Shown in pieces: positions 8,622-18,686 of a stretch of 64,000 bases of DNA. The notes beneath the pieces were generated by a model. That model saw only the letters and a list, made by a program, of their open reading frames with translations. It was not told where the DNA came from and made no database searches. Both the position numbers and the translations under genes were made by a program. The number at the start of each line of letters is the position of its first letter. Positions within the stretch are counted from its first letter, which is position 1. Source of the DNA: Phycisphaeraceae bacterium (GTDB taxonomy: Bacteria > Planctomycetota > Phycisphaerae > Phycisphaerales > UBA1924); the NCBI GenBank assembly GCA_019454185.1, contig CP075368.1:2521649-2585648 (forward strand), written 5' to 3'.

Positions 8622-10034
8622 ATGGCCGGGCGTGCGTCCACGGGACGCGGAAGCATCTGGTTTCGATTATTCGTGGCGCTGGGCGCGATCGTGTGCGCCA
8701 TCGCGCTCTTCGGCGTGCTGGTCGCGACAAAGCCCCGTCCAGCCAGATTGGATCGCGAGCCCCCCGTCCTCACCGTGCGGACCGTGACGCTGGCCGAGGT
8801 TGAGGCGCCACGCGTCTGGGTGGGCTACGGCACAGCAAAGGCGATGCGTGTTGCCGAGATCAGTGCCGAAGTCAGCGCGCAGGTTGTCGGGCGTGACAAA
8901 TCCATCGAACCCGGCATGCCGATCGAAGCCGGTGCAACCATTCTCTCGCTGGAACGAGGAGATTTCGAGAAACGAGTCGCGTCTGCGGAAGCACGCGTGG
9001 CCGCGCTGCGAGCTCAGATCGACGGCCTGGACTCCAGCGAGCGTCGTTGGGTTGAGCAGTCGCGCGTGATCGAGAACGAGATCGAGATCGTCCAGGCGGA
9101 ACTGGCACGCTACCTCGACGCGCGAGCCAGGGACGCCGCCAACGCCGCGGAGATCGACGCCCGCCTGCTGGTCGCCCGGCGCCTCGAGCGCGAGGCCGCG
9201 GCAATCGCCCAGCAGCTCGACGATGTGCCCTTCCAGCGTGCGTCCTTGAGGTCTCAATTGCTCGACCAGGAGGCGGCGCTCGGCATCGCTCGTCGCGAGC
9301 TCGAACGAACACAGATCCGCAGCCCGATCGCGGGCGTGCTCCAACGCGTCGATCCACGCCCGGGCGAGTATGTCTCCGCCGGCCAGAGCGTGGCGCGCGT
9401 CGTGGATCTGAGCGTCATCGAAGCCCCTCTGCTTGCCCCCATGTCCGCGGCATCCGACTTGCGTGTCGGCGACAAGGTCGAAGCGGCATCCGACTCTCCC
9501 TCATCACCCACGTGGCAGGGTCGTATCGCGCGGATCTCTCCAGAGGCGGACGCGCTGAGCCGCACGATCACGCTCTACGCCGAGATCGAGCAGGACACAT
9601 CGGGCGACACGACCCAGCTCCTCCGTCCCGGCCAGTTTCTCGTGTCGCGTGTGCAGTCAGGAATCCGGTCGCGTCGCCTTGTAGTGCCGCGCCGAGCCAT
9701 CGACGGCGATCGCGTGATGGTCGCGATCGAAGACGCGGAGACACCCGGCATCATGCGGGCACGCTCTCGCGAGATACGCACGCTGTACCACCTCGACGCG
9801 TCCTTCCCCGCCCTCGACCCGCTTGAGACCCAGTGGTCCGTCGTAGAGGGCGAGGTCGCGCCCGGCGACATTGTGATTGTGTCTAACCTCGACGCGATCA
9901 CACCCGGAACTCGCGTGCGCACCGCGCAGGGCCGAGACACCTCAGATTCTGCCGCTCGCGATCCAGCCTCGCCTGATCGGAACACCCCTCACGCAGTGCG
10001 CGGCTCGCCCAGCCATACCGGGGGTGGATCGTGA
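8622..10034 (+). CDS. RND efflux periplasmic adaptor (HlyD/MFP family)
   Basis: 470 residues. An N-terminal membrane anchor (about 12-36) is followed by the first half of a lipoyl/barrel-sandwich domain, a long alpha-helical hairpin rich in Ala, Glu and Arg (about 120-220), the second half with TQIRSPIAGVLQRVDPRPGEYV, and a beta-barrel region. This is the adaptor that bridges an inner-membrane RND pump to an outer-membrane channel. The ATG at 8622 is preferred over a GTG at 8589 because it directly precedes the anchor. Its stop overlaps the pump's start as GTGA, so the pair is translationally coupled. No outer-membrane TolC gene is visible nearby. Confidence 0.9.
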   Translation: MAGRASTGRGSIWFRLFVALGAIVCAIALFGVLVATKPRPARLDREPPVLTVRTVTLAEVEAPRVWVGYGTAKAMRVAEISAEVSAQVVGRDKSIEPGMPIEAGATILSLERGDFEKRVASAEARVAALRAQIDGLDSSERRWVEQSRVIENEIEIVQAELARYLDARARDAANAAEIDARLLVARRLEREAAAIAQQLDDVPFQRASLRSQLLDQEAALGIARRELERTQIRSPIAGVLQRVDPRPGEYVSAGQSVARVVDLSVIEAPLLAPMSAASDLRVGDKVEAASDSPSSPTWQGRIARISPEADALSRTITLYAEIEQDTSGDTTQLLRPGQFLVSRVQSGIRSRRLVVPRRAIDGDRVMVAIEDAETPGIMRARSREIRTLYHLDASFPALDPLETQWSVVEGEVAPGDIVIVSNLDAITPGTRVRTAQGRDTSDSAARDPASPDRNTPHAVRGSPSHTGGGS

Positions 10035-13000
10035 GTCTCTCCTCGTTCGGCGTGAAGAGACCCGTCGTGGCAGATCTCGTGATGTGGGCCGTGATCGCGG
10101 CGGGCATCATCTTCGGATCCCAGCTCACGCGCGAGTTCTTCCCCGAGACCCGCCCGAACCGTGTCCAGGTCTCTGCCCCGTATCCGGGCGCATCGCCGGA
10201 CGAGGTCGAGAACTCCATCGCCAAGAAGATCGAGGACGCGCTGACGTCACTCGACAACGTGAAAGAGATCACCAGCACCGTCGTCGAGGGCGGCGCGTCG
10301 GTCGTGGTCGAGTTCGAGGATCGCGTCCGAGTCAAAGAAGCCGTGGCGGAAGTCAAGCGGGAGATCGACGCTCTGCAGGACTTCCCCGCCGAGGCCGAAC
10401 GCATCACCGTGCGAGAGCTCGAGCCGAATCTGCCCGTGATCGTTCTCTCGATTTTCGGCGACGCGCCCGAAGCAGAACTGAAGCACGCGATCCTTGAAGT
10501 CAGAGACGACCTTCGCTCCCTTCCGCGCATGGGCGACGTGCTGATCTCAGGCATCCGAACCAACGAGATCCGCGTCGAGGTCGAGCCCACCGAACTCGTC
10601 CGCCACGACCTCTCCATCGCGCAGGTCGCCGATCGCGTCCGTCAGTCGATGCTCGAACTCCCCGGCGGCTCCGTCCGTTCGAGCACCACCACCATCGCCG
10701 TGCGGACCCTCGGAGCGGAGGAACGCGCCGACGCCGTCCGAGAGATCCCGATCAAAGCGACCGACGGGGGCTTCGTGCTGCGGCTCGGCGACATCGCGAC
10801 CGTGACGGAGGGCTTCGCCGATGTCGATCTCGCCGAGCGACTGAACGGCAAGCCCTCGGTGTCCGTCACCATCCTCAAGATCGGCCGCCAGGACGCCGTT
10901 CGCCTCGCGGAGATCGTCAAGGCCTACGCCGCGGGACTGCGGGGCGATCCGTTCGAGGCCACACGCGGCGAGTCCTTCCGCATGCTCCTCCGTCGGCCCG
11001 GCTCGACCGATCCCGTCTCGGACCGCCAGCGCGCGTGGGAACTCGGCTCCTCCCGTGCGATTCGCACGCCGCTTCCCGGCGATGTGGCTCTCACGACAGA
11101 CCTCGCACGGTTCATCGTCGGCCGTCTCGATCTCCTGACACGCAACGCGATCACGGGCGGGTGTCTGGTCTTTCTCACGCTGATGCTTTTCCTCAACCTG
11201 CGTGTCTCGCTCTGGGTCACGGGCGGCATGGCGATCTCGATCATCGGAACGCTCGCCGTCATGCGATTCGCCGGGATCTCGCTCAACCTGCTGTCGATGT
11301 TCGGATTGATCATCGTGGTCGGCCTGCTCGTGGACGACGCGATCGTCGTTGCAGAGAACATCACCGCCAAGCACGAGGCAGGAGCCGCGCCCGACGAAGC
11401 CGCGATCGCCGGAGCGGAACAGGTCGCATGGCCGGTCGTCGGCACGGTCCTTACGACGATCTGTGCTTTCCTACCCCTCACGTTCCTCGACGGCCAGACC
11501 GGCGAGCTGCTCTCACAGCTCCCGATGGTCGCCGCCTGCGCGCTGGCGGTGTCGCTCCTGGAATCGCTCTTCATCCTCCCGAGGCACATGTCGCACGCGC
11601 TCCGCGCACAAGACAGAGCCGCCAGGAGCGGCCGCCAGACGCTGGTCGGCCGCCTCGAATCCGGCTTCGACCGCGCCCGCGAAGCGTTCCTCCACGAGCG
11701 GCTGATTCCCGCATACGCGCGCCTGCTCACATGGTGCCTCCGCCGGCGCTGGATGACCCTCACACTCTTTGTCGCCGCCCTGATCGCCTCGCTTGGCATG
11801 CTCGCGGGCGGCCGCCTCAAGTTCGTCTTCCTCGACTCCAGCGATGCCGAAACCGTGACCGCCGAACTCCGCATGCCCGTCGGCACCCCGCTCATCGAAA
11901 CCGATCGCATCGCGCGCAAGATCGAGCGAGCCGCACTCGACCAGCCCGAGGTCGTCTCGGTCTACGCCCTCGTGGGATCCATCTCCTCGCTCTCCGGCGA
12001 CGGCGGAGGATCGCAGCAGACCCACCTCGCGCAGCTCATCATGGAACTCGCCCCCGTCGAACAGCGCGAGCGCACCAGCGACGAGGTGATCGTCGCGATA
12101 CGCAAGTCGCTCGGGCAGATCCCCGGCGTCAAGTCGCTGCGGATCCAGGGGATGGTTGGCGGCCCGGAGGGCACCGACATCACGCTCACGGCAACCGGAG
12201 CCGATCCCGCGCTGCTCGCGCCGGTCGCCGCCAGAATCGAGGACGCGCTCGCCGACTTCGATGGCGTCTACGACATCGCGAACGATGCCGATCGCGGGCA
12301 GCGAGAACTCCGCATCCGCCTGCGTCCCGGCGCCAGCGAGCTCGGATTCACCACCGAGAACGTCGCGAGGCAGATCCGCGCCTCGGTCTTCGGGCTTGAG
12401 GCACACACCTTCCCGGGACGCCTCGAAGATGTCGATGTTCGCGTCACCCTCCCCGAATCGGCGCGACGCAGCATCGCAACCATCGAGTCGCTGCGCCTGC
12501 TCTCCCCCGGCGGGCGCAGCGTGCCGCTTGCAGAGATCTGCACGCTCGACGAGACAGAGGGATACGCGACCGTCAGACGCCTGAACGGCAACCGAGCCAT
12601 CACGGTCAGCGCGGACGTGGACAACGCCGTCGCGAACACCGAGCAGATCACCGCCGCCCTGCGCCCGCTGCTCCGCTCGCTCGAAGCAGAGTTTCCTGGC
12701 GTCCGGATCATGGAACGCGGACGCCAGAAGGACATGGCCGAGTCGTTCCAGCGTCTCCCGCTCGGCATGCTCACATCGCTGGGCCTGATCTACTTCGTCC
12801 TCGCGTGGCTCTTCGGCAATCACATCCAGCCGATCGTCGTCATGACCGCCATCCCCTTCAGTCTGATCGGCGTGATCTGGGGCCACCTCATCCTCGGCTT
12901 CAGCATGACGTTCCTGTCGCTCATCGGCTTCGTCGCGCTCTCCGGCGTTGTCGTCAACGACTCGCTGGTCTTCATCGAGTTCTTCAACCACGCCAGGCGC

Positions 13001-13288
13001 AACGGTGTCCCGACGATCGACGCCCTCGTCCACGCCGGGCGAAACCGCATCCGCGCCATCCTGCTGACGACCATCACAACCGTCGCCGGCCTCGCTCCCA
13101 TCATGCTCGAACAGTCATTCCAGGCCAGGTTCCTCATCCCCATGGCCATCACCATCAGCTTCGGCCTCATGTCCGCCACCGCGATGATCCTCATCGCGCT
13201 GCCGTGCATCATCGGCGCGTGCGGCGATGTACGCACCCTCCTCGCAAAGCTCTGGGGCTCCAAACCGACCGACATCAACGCCGGATGA
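10031..13288 (+). CDS. RND-family efflux pump (AcrB/MMPL-type inner membrane transporter)
   Basis: 1085 residues, the normal length for an HAE/HME RND pump. One helix is N-terminal, followed by a large periplasmic loop, six helices, a second large loop and five more helices. GLLVDDAIVVAEN contains the paired Asp residues of transmembrane helix 4 that carry protons in AcrB-like pumps. The GTG start overlaps the adaptor stop by four bases. The 3' end overlaps the convergent protease gene by 14 bases. The second half shows IPFSLIGVIWGHLILG and GVVVNDSLVFIEF, the symmetric repeat motif. The substrate (drug, metal or lipid) cannot be read from the sequence. Confidence 0.95.
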   Translation: MSLSSFGVKRPVVADLVMWAVIAAGIIFGSQLTREFFPETRPNRVQVSAPYPGASPDEVENSIAKKIEDALTSLDNVKEITSTVVEGGASVVVEFEDRVRVKEAVAEVKREIDALQDFPAEAERITVRELEPNLPVIVLSIFGDAPEAELKHAILEVRDDLRSLPRMGDVLISGIRTNEIRVEVEPTELVRHDLSIAQVADRVRQSMLELPGGSVRSSTTTIAVRTLGAEERADAVREIPIKATDGGFVLRLGDIATVTEGFADVDLAERLNGKPSVSVTILKIGRQDAVRLAEIVKAYAAGLRGDPFEATRGESFRMLLRRPGSTDPVSDRQRAWELGSSRAIRTPLPGDVALTTDLARFIVGRLDLLTRNAITGGCLVFLTLMLFLNLRVSLWVTGGMAISIIGTLAVMRFAGISLNLLSMFGLIIVVGLLVDDAIVVAENITAKHEAGAAPDEAAIAGAEQVAWPVVGTVLTTICAFLPLTFLDGQTGELLSQLPMVAACALAVSLLESLFILPRHMSHALRAQDRAARSGRQTLVGRLESGFDRAREAFLHERLIPAYARLLTWCLRRRWMTLTLFVAALIASLGMLAGGRLKFVFLDSSDAETVTAELRMPVGTPLIETDRIARKIERAALDQPEVVSVYALVGSISSLSGDGGGSQQTHLAQLIMELAPVEQRERTSDEVIVAIRKSLGQIPGVKSLRIQGMVGGPEGTDITLTATGADPALLAPVAARIEDALADFDGVYDIANDADRGQRELRIRLRPGASELGFTTENVARQIRASVFGLEAHTFPGRLEDVDVRVTLPESARRSIATIESLRLLSPGGRSVPLAEICTLDETEGYATVRRLNGNRAITVSADVDNAVANTEQITAALRPLLRSLEAEFPGVRIMERGRQKDMAESFQRLPLGMLTSLGLIYFVLAWLFGNHIQPIVVMTAIPFSLIGVIWGHLILGFSMTFLSLIGFVALSGVVVNDSLVFIEFFNHARRNGVPTIDALVHAGRNRIRAILLTTITTVAGLAPIMLEQSFQARFLIPMAITISFGLMSATAMILIALPCIIGACGDVRTLLAKLWGSKPTDINAG

Positions 13289-14693
13289 TCACATAGCCGC
13301 GCCGGTTCCCGCGCTCGACGTCGATGCGAACGCCCTGCCTCCACGACGCGCTCTGCAACGCCTGACGCAGCTCCGCAACGTTGGCGATCATCCGCCCGTT
13401 GATCGCATAGATCAGATCGCCCGGCTCAAGCCCCTCGCGCCGCGCAAGCCCGCCCGGAGCCACAGACGCGATCTGCACGCCCCCCGCGTCCGCATCGCCG
13501 AATCCCGACGCGCCGAGCCGCACCGCGTTGATCACCGTGATGCCCAGCGACTCGATCGACTCCTCCCGACGAGCCGCCGCCAGCCACTCCTCGCGATCAG
13601 CGATCTGGGCCTCGATCACACGTCGATCCCCATCGCGAAGCACCTCGACAGAAATCGTCTGCCCCGGCGGCGTGAACGCGATGGCGTTGCGCAGCCGATT
13701 GAACGAGTCCACCGGCTTTCCATCGAACGCGACGACAACATCTCCCACGCGAAGCCCGGCGCGATCCGCGGGGCTCTCGGGCATCACGCCCTCGATGATC
13801 GCCCCGCTTGGTGCCGCAAGGCCCAGACGCGCCGCACGCGACACGTCGATATCGCCCCACACCGCGCCCAGAAACCCCCGCTGCGGACGCCCGCTCGCGA
13901 TGATGTTCTCCATCACGCTCCGCGCCATCTTCGCGGGAATCGCGAACCCCAGCCCGATCGATCCACCCGACCGCGTGATGATCGCCGTGTTGATGCCCAC
14001 CACCCGGCCGTCCAGATCGAGCAACGGCCCGCCCGAGTTCCCAGGGTTGATCGCGGCGTCCGTCTGTATGAACTCCTCGTACAACCCCTCGGCGGATCTG
14101 CGCCCGACGATCCCGCTCCGCCCCTTCGCGCTCACGATCCCCGCAGTCACGGAGGAATCGAACCCGAACGGAGATCCGATCGCGACGACCCACTCGCCGA
14201 CCTCGAGCGCGTCAGAGTCACCGAACGCAAGTATCGGAAGCCCGGTCGCGTCAACCTTCAGCACCGCAAGATCCGTCGCCGGATCAGCCCCAACCAACTG
14301 GCACTCGAGCTCACGCCCGTCCGCAAGACGCACCCGCAACTGGTCCGCGCCCGCGACGACGTGGTTGTTCGTGAGGATGTATCCATCCTCGGTCACGATG
14401 ACGCCCGAGCCCAGCCCGCCCGGCGCGAGTTCCGCCCGTGGCGCGTCAAAGAGCGACCGCCTCGTGTACACCTGCTGGAGCGACGTGATGTGTACCACCG
14501 ACGGCTCTGCTCGCTTCGCCACATGCTGGAACGCCCGTGAGAGCGAACGTGCCGCCGCGATATCCGCCTTCTCATCCGGCGTCGCGCCCGGGGGCTGGAG
14601 TGTCATCGCCGATGCAGTGCTCGTGACAATCGCCGCGCCGAGAAGCACCGCGGCACCCGCAAGACGAAATCGACTGAGACCTGCCCGGATCAT
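13275..14693 (-). CDS. HtrA/DegP-type serine protease with two PDZ domains
   Basis: 472 residues from the ATG at 14693, chosen because it starts a clean signal peptide (MIRAGLSRFR, then a hydrophobic core ending TASAM). The trypsin-like triad is visible: His111 in NNHVVAG, Asp141 in DPATDLAVLKV, Ser220 in NPGNSGGPLLD. PDZ1 follows (about 275-365, with SPADRAGLRVGDVVVAFDG) and PDZ2 (about 385-470, with GLARREGLEPGDLIYAING). It is a periplasmic protein quality-control protease/chaperone; DegP, DegQ and DegS assignment is open, though two PDZ domains exclude DegS. It reads against the RND pump and overlaps its last 14 bases. Confidence 0.94.
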   Translation of the reverse strand: MIRAGLSRFRLAGAAVLLGAAIVTSTASAMTLQPPGATPDEKADIAAARSLSRAFQHVAKRAEPSVVHITSLQQVYTRRSLFDAPRAELAPGGLGSGVIVTEDGYILTNNHVVAGADQLRVRLADGRELECQLVGADPATDLAVLKVDATGLPILAFGDSDALEVGEWVVAIGSPFGFDSSVTAGIVSAKGRSGIVGRRSAEGLYEEFIQTDAAINPGNSGGPLLDLDGRVVGINTAIITRSGGSIGLGFAIPAKMARSVMENIIASGRPQRGFLGAVWGDIDVSRAARLGLAAPSGAIIEGVMPESPADRAGLRVGDVVVAFDGKPVDSFNRLRNAIAFTPPGQTISVEVLRDGDRRVIEAQIADREEWLAAARREESIESLGITVINAVRLGASGFGDADAGGVQIASVAPGGLARREGLEPGDLIYAINGRMIANVAELRQALQSASWRQGVRIDVERGNRRGYVIIRR

Positions 14694-14748
14694 GCTGGTT
14701 GCTCCATTGCCGCGTGACTCGGGCAAACCGCGCAGAGCGAGCCCGACC

Positions 14749-15213
14749 TCACGATTCTGCATACTCCGCCCAGGTCGAACTCGTCTCTCCAACCCGAACA
14801 CGCTCGAGTCTGAGTCCGACCGGGAACGCATAGGTGATACCGCTGCGGTCGGTAAAGGTCCGCCCTGAGCCGATCCTGTCCTTCACAAAGTCGAAGATGT
14901 GCTTCGCGAGCACTTCCGTCGTCGGATCCAGCCCCTCGAAGACCACCAAACGATCTCCTATCTCACGCATCGCCCGAAGCGCGGGATCCTCGCTGTTGAT
15001 CGCCATCGCATGGTCGAACGAATCGATGAACTCCGCAATCGCAACCTTCAACGCCTTGAAGTCGCACACCATGTCGTTGCTGTCTAGCGCGTTCGCCGAG
15101 ACCACAACCTCGATCCGCCTCGTGTGTCCGTGCGGGAAGCGGCACCGATCCGGGTGCTTCGACAGCATGTGACCAGACTCAACCTCGAAGATCTTGCAGA
15201 CTCGGTAGACCAT
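14749..15213 (-). CDS. queD: 6-carboxytetrahydropterin synthase / 6-pyruvoyl-tetrahydropterin synthase family (QueD-like)
   Basis: 154 residues from the ATG at 15213, which has GGAG ten bases upstream; the ATG at 15222 has the same element only three bases away and is less likely. Zinc-binding His15, His28 and His30 sit in VESGHML and FPHGH, with Cys24 between them as the nucleophile expected in QueD. Asp and His of the DSFDHA motif complete the site. QueD makes 6-carboxy-tetrahydropterin in the queuosine pathway; no other queuosine gene is visible, so a pterin role is not excluded. The gene lies 55 bases upstream of the HtrA gene on the same strand. Confidence 0.87.
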   Translation of the reverse strand: MVYRVCKIFEVESGHMLSKHPDRCRFPHGHTRRIEVVVSANALDSNDMVCDFKALKVAIAEFIDSFDHAMAINSEDPALRAMREIGDRLVVFEGLDPTTEVLAKHIFDFVKDRIGSGRTFTDRSGITYAFPVGLRLERVRVGETSSTWAEYAES

Positions 15214-15381
15214 GCGCCACATGCTCCAGGGTGCTGAACGGGGATCGTAGGGTCCGACACCCCGCATACTCCCAACCGTCCCAAGCACCCGCCTCACCCG
15301 CCTCCCAGATCCACGCCCGCCCGCTCAGACAGGCACAAGCTACTCGCCCGACCCTCCCCCACCCTCGCCCTATGCTGGAGC

Positions 15382-16434
15382 ATGGCCAAAAAGCCCGGCA
15401 CAAAGTCCGACACCGGCTCCAAGGGTGGTGACCTCAGCACCTTTGATCCCTCGCGCAGGATCATCGTCCTGTATGGCGAGAACGACTTCCTCCGGCTTGA
15501 GTTCACGACCCATCTGCGCGAGTCGCTCGAACAGCACCACGGGGGCATCGATGTCTTCTCGTTCGACGGCCTCACCGCCTCACCCGCGGAAGTGCTCGAC
15601 GAATGCCGCTCGTTCGGACTAATGTCTTCGCACAAAGTGGTCATTGTCGAGAACGCCGCCGATCTCGTCAAAGAAGACGCGAGGCCCCTCTTCGAGCGCT
15701 ACGCCGAATCGCCGAACGATGGTACAACCCTCGTACTCCGCGGCACGATCTGGCGAGGCGGGAAACTGGACGAACTGATCATCCGACACGGCGTCGTCCA
15801 TTACTGCGGCCCACTCGACTTCGCAAAGCTCGCCGCATGGACCGCCCGCCGCGCCGCGAAACGCCACAACGCCACCGTGCAGCCAGACGCCGCACGCATG
15901 CTCGTCTCACTCCTCGACGGACACATGACCCGCATCGACACGGAACTCGCCAAGCTCGCAGCGGCCGGTGCGGGCCCTGACGGCAAGGCAACCATCACGG
16001 CCGATCTGGTGGCGGCCCATGTCGGTGATGAGCGCGAAGCCGACCTCTGGCAGATCCAGTCGGAGTTCCTCAATCCGGACCCTCGGATCGGGCTCGAGAA
16101 TCTCCGCACACTCCTCGAAACCTCACGGGAACCCGCTCTCAAGATCCAGTGGGCCCTGACAGACCTGGCGAGAAAGATCCACGCCGTGACCGCTGTCGCG
16201 CGCCAAGGGGGGAACGTCCGCGCAGCAGGCAGTGCCGCCAAGATCTACGGAGCAGGAGCCGAGCCGATCTACGACCTCTCGCGTCGGGCGTCGGCAGAGG
16301 CAGCCGCCGATCTCTTCCAGGCGTGCGTCCGTGCCGACGCGGCCTCGAAGCGAGGCAGCGATCCCATCCGGTCCTTGGAAGCACTGGCCATCAGATTCGC
16401 AAGGTTCGCGGCGCATCCGGCCGATCACTCCTGA
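15382..16434 (+). CDS. holA: DNA polymerase III delta subunit
   Basis: 350 residues. The start RRIIVLYGENDFLRLE matches the beginning of the clamp-loader delta fold, where HolA has LxGxDxxL near the N-terminus. Domain III helices in the last third (KIQWALTDLARKIHAV) are typical of the collar domain. The delta subunit opens the sliding clamp ring together with the other clamp-loader subunits. The first ~22 residues (Lys/Gly/Ser-rich) are an extension not shared with the family. The divergent queD-like gene is 168 bases away; the lipoprotein gene downstream follows after 84 bases and is unrelated in function. Confidence 0.88.
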   Translation: MAKKPGTKSDTGSKGGDLSTFDPSRRIIVLYGENDFLRLEFTTHLRESLEQHHGGIDVFSFDGLTASPAEVLDECRSFGLMSSHKVVIVENAADLVKEDARPLFERYAESPNDGTTLVLRGTIWRGGKLDELIIRHGVVHYCGPLDFAKLAAWTARRAAKRHNATVQPDAARMLVSLLDGHMTRIDTELAKLAAAGAGPDGKATITADLVAAHVGDEREADLWQIQSEFLNPDPRIGLENLRTLLETSREPALKIQWALTDLARKIHAVTAVARQGGNVRAAGSAAKIYGAGAEPIYDLSRRASAEAAADLFQACVRADAASKRGSDPIRSLEALAIRFARFAAHPADHS

Positions 16435-16518
16435 CAGGAACCCCAACCGTTCCGTGATCGCGTTCAGGATGGACGCGGCAGACTCCATGACCTCGCACCA
16501 GGCCGCAGGAGGCGAACC

Positions 16519-17724
16519 GTGCGACACCGATCCCATGTTTCCACTGTGCCCGCACTCCTCGCCCTCGCGATGCTGACATCGTGCGGGCAGAGCACCAGAA
16601 CCACGCGCACACAGAACGATCGCGACCAGCCGGTCACCGTCGGCCTAGCTGCCCTCGAACGCGGTGAATCGCCGGCAATCCGAGGCACGACACCCGACCC
16701 CTACCAGCAGCCCGAACCGGGATCGGTCGAGGACCTGGCCGCGCGATCCGCCCTCGACCTCGAACGGGTCCTCGCAGACGCCGCGACACGCGACGCAGCA
16801 CAAACGACCCCCACCGCAGCCGCACGCACATCGTCGCCCGCGGCCCAGCCCGAGCCGGTCATCCAATCGACCGACGGGCAAGGCGTCTCCGTCGGGCTGG
16901 TCTCCGTTGAGAGAAACCCGCAATCAGCCGGCGGCGGTCCGGGAGGCGCCGCCGCCGGTTCACAAGCCAGTACCGGGCTAGCTGCGATCGCCGGAGCAGA
17001 GACTTCGGAGCACTCCGTCGAAGGTGCCGCCGCCGAGTTCTCCGATCTGCTGATCGCGCGAGCGGCACAGAGCCCCGCCCCCATGGGTGATCTCGCGCTC
17101 GCCGCCGCAATCGCGGGAAGCCAGGGCCGCCCGACCCCGAATGTCGGCACCATTGCGCCCACAGAACGCGCAGTCCTCGATGCAATACGTTCGATCCACC
17201 AATCGATCGCCACATCCGACTCAGAGGGCTCTGCATCGATCGATCACGCCGACGCACTTCGAGCCGCGGCGGATCGCGCCTCAGAGGGCCTGCCGCTGCG
17301 CATCACAGAAGCTCGCCTCTGCACCCGCGTCAACGGGTTCGGCGACTACAACGAACTCAACGTGAACTCGTTCCTCGCCGGTCGCCCCGCCCGCGTGATC
17401 GTTTACACCGAGGTCGATCGCTTCGCGAGCAGGCCCGGCCCGGGCGTACGCCGCACGGTCGAACTCTCGCAGGAAATCGACGTCTACCACGACTCAGACG
17501 GCGCACACTGCTGGAAACGCCCGGCTCAGAGCATCTCCGAGTCTTCCCGCACCAAGCGTCGCGACTTCTTCATCACAAACGCGATCGAACTCCCCTCAAC
17601 CCTCACGGTCGGAAAGTACCGCATGAAGATCACCATGCGCGACCTGACCAGCAACAGCGTCGCAGAGACAACCATCCCCTTCACGATCGTCGCGGACGCG
17701 AAACTCGCTCACACATCCGAATGA
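16519..17724 (+). CDS. predicted lipoprotein, unknown function
   Basis: 401 residues from a GTG with AGGAGG six bases upstream, which decides the start. A lipoprotein signal peptide ends in LTSC with Cys22. Residues ~25-190 are low-complexity, rich in Ala, Thr, Gln and Pro, and contain three related VGLAALERGES / VGLVSVERNPQ / TGLAAIAGAET segments. The C-terminal ~150 residues (from LPLRITEARLCTRVNGFGDYN) form a compact beta-rich region with FLAGRPARVIVYTEVDRF; this looks like a conserved planctomycete surface domain, but I cannot name it. It probably sits on a membrane facing the periplasm. Confidence 0.75.
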   Translation: MRHRSHVSTVPALLALAMLTSCGQSTRTTRTQNDRDQPVTVGLAALERGESPAIRGTTPDPYQQPEPGSVEDLAARSALDLERVLADAATRDAAQTTPTAAARTSSPAAQPEPVIQSTDGQGVSVGLVSVERNPQSAGGGPGGAAAGSQASTGLAAIAGAETSEHSVEGAAAEFSDLLIARAAQSPAPMGDLALAAAIAGSQGRPTPNVGTIAPTERAVLDAIRSIHQSIATSDSEGSASIDHADALRAAADRASEGLPLRITEARLCTRVNGFGDYNELNVNSFLAGRPARVIVYTEVDRFASRPGPGVRRTVELSQEIDVYHDSDGAHCWKRPAQSISESSRTKRRDFFITNAIELPSTLTVGKYRMKITMRDLTSNSVAETTIPFTIVADAKLAHTSE

Positions 17725-17741
17725 TCGCGGCCCGGAATCGA

Positions 17742-18023
17742 TCACCGCTCGTGAGAATGAAAGTCTTGTCCCGGCATCCGCACGCGCACGTTCCTGCGCC
17801 CGTCGAGCATGCCGTTCGGTCGCTTCGCCCGCGCCCACTTCACCCTGACCCACGCCACGCACCACACGATGCCGACCAGCACAACGCACGCGATCGCCAG
17901 GCCGATCGCCACCGGCAGCAGCAGAACAAACAGCGCGAACGAAACCATCAGCGCCAGCACGCCCCAGAGCGTGATCAGCGCATCGGGCGAGGTCGCACGT
18001 TGGCCCGCGTGAACCCGTCTCAT
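17742..18023 (-). CDS. small predicted membrane protein
   Basis: 93 residues with one long or two short hydrophobic helices between about 15 and 62, followed by a basic tail (VKWARAKRPNGMLDGRRNVRVR). No family is recognised. The sequence TACGATAAT lies immediately before the ATG, so the transcript may be leaderless. It is convergent with the lipoprotein gene, 17 bases apart. The hydrophobic pattern and basic tail make a real gene more likely than chance, but this is not certain. Confidence 0.5.
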   Translation of the reverse strand: MRRVHAGQRATSPDALITLWGVLALMVSFALFVLLLPVAIGLAIACVVLVGIVWCVAWVRVKWARAKRPNGMLDGRRNVRVRMPGQDFHSHER

Positions 18024-18072
18024 GCATTATCGTAGTTCGGTTTCACTGCGATGCGCTTCCGCTCACAAGCCC

Positions 18073-18105
18073 AAAAAGCAGCCGGGCCCGTCGCGCGGGC
18101 CCGGC
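18073..18105 (-). terminator. rho-independent terminator of the small PEP-CTERM-like gene
   Basis: A perfect 10-bp stem, GCCGGGCCCG (18081-18090) pairing with CGGGCCCGGC (18096-18105) across a 5-base loop, is followed on the minus strand by a run of five T (18077-18073). It lies 62 bases past the stop of the minus-strand gene at 18167. Confidence 0.85.
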
Positions 18106-18166
18106 GAAACAACCGTCGCTCCTCCAGTCAGCGACGGAAGTGGACCTGAATGTCAAACGCCGACGC

Positions 18167-18394
18167 TCACTCGCGCCGGGCCTTTAGTAGAGCAATTCCT
18201 GACGCCGCAAGCAAGGCCATTGAGCCCGGAGAAAGCATCCAATCACTCGACGCGGGCGTGTGGGCTCGCATCTGATCCTCCACAACCTGCGGGGCAAGGG
18301 GATCCGCGGCACCGAGCGCGGTACCAAGCCCGACAACCGTCACGAGTACCGCGCTGCTGGCCGCCAGCGCGACAAAGGCCCTTCTGCGAGGCAT
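18167..18394 (-). CDS. small exported protein with PEP-CTERM-like tail
   Basis: 75 residues from the ATG at 18394, which has GGGAG nine bases upstream; an ATG at 18412 is the alternative. It has a signal peptide (MPRRRAF then a hydrophobic core to GTALGAADP), a short middle of about 30 residues, and a tail SPGSMALLAASGIALLKARRE: a PG motif, a hydrophobic stretch and a basic end, the layout of a PEP-CTERM sorting signal. It is followed by a strong terminator. The protein is almost only export and sorting signals, so a real function in the short middle is unclear. Confidence 0.65.
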   Translation of the reverse strand: MPRRRAFVALAASSAVLVTVVGLGTALGAADPLAPQVVEDQMRAHTPASSDWMLSPGSMALLAASGIALLKARRE

Positions 18395-18686
18395 CAGACG
18401 ATCTCCCTTCATCGAGTCGTCCAGCGTGCGACGACCCCTGTGGGCGGCGTTCCCACGCCGACCCACTCTCTCCAACGAAGAACGTATCACCAATCCTCAC
18501 TCTTTCAAGGCGCACAGGCAGAACTCATCGATTCTGCACGCCAGACACACCGATTCTGGCAACACCAATGACCCCTCAAGCCCGATACCGCTACACACAC
18601 AAACCGTCCGATAACCGAATCCGTTCGCGTATACCGCTTTGCCATCCAGACACGCCCGATATCCGAATCTGGGGGTAGCATCCCGC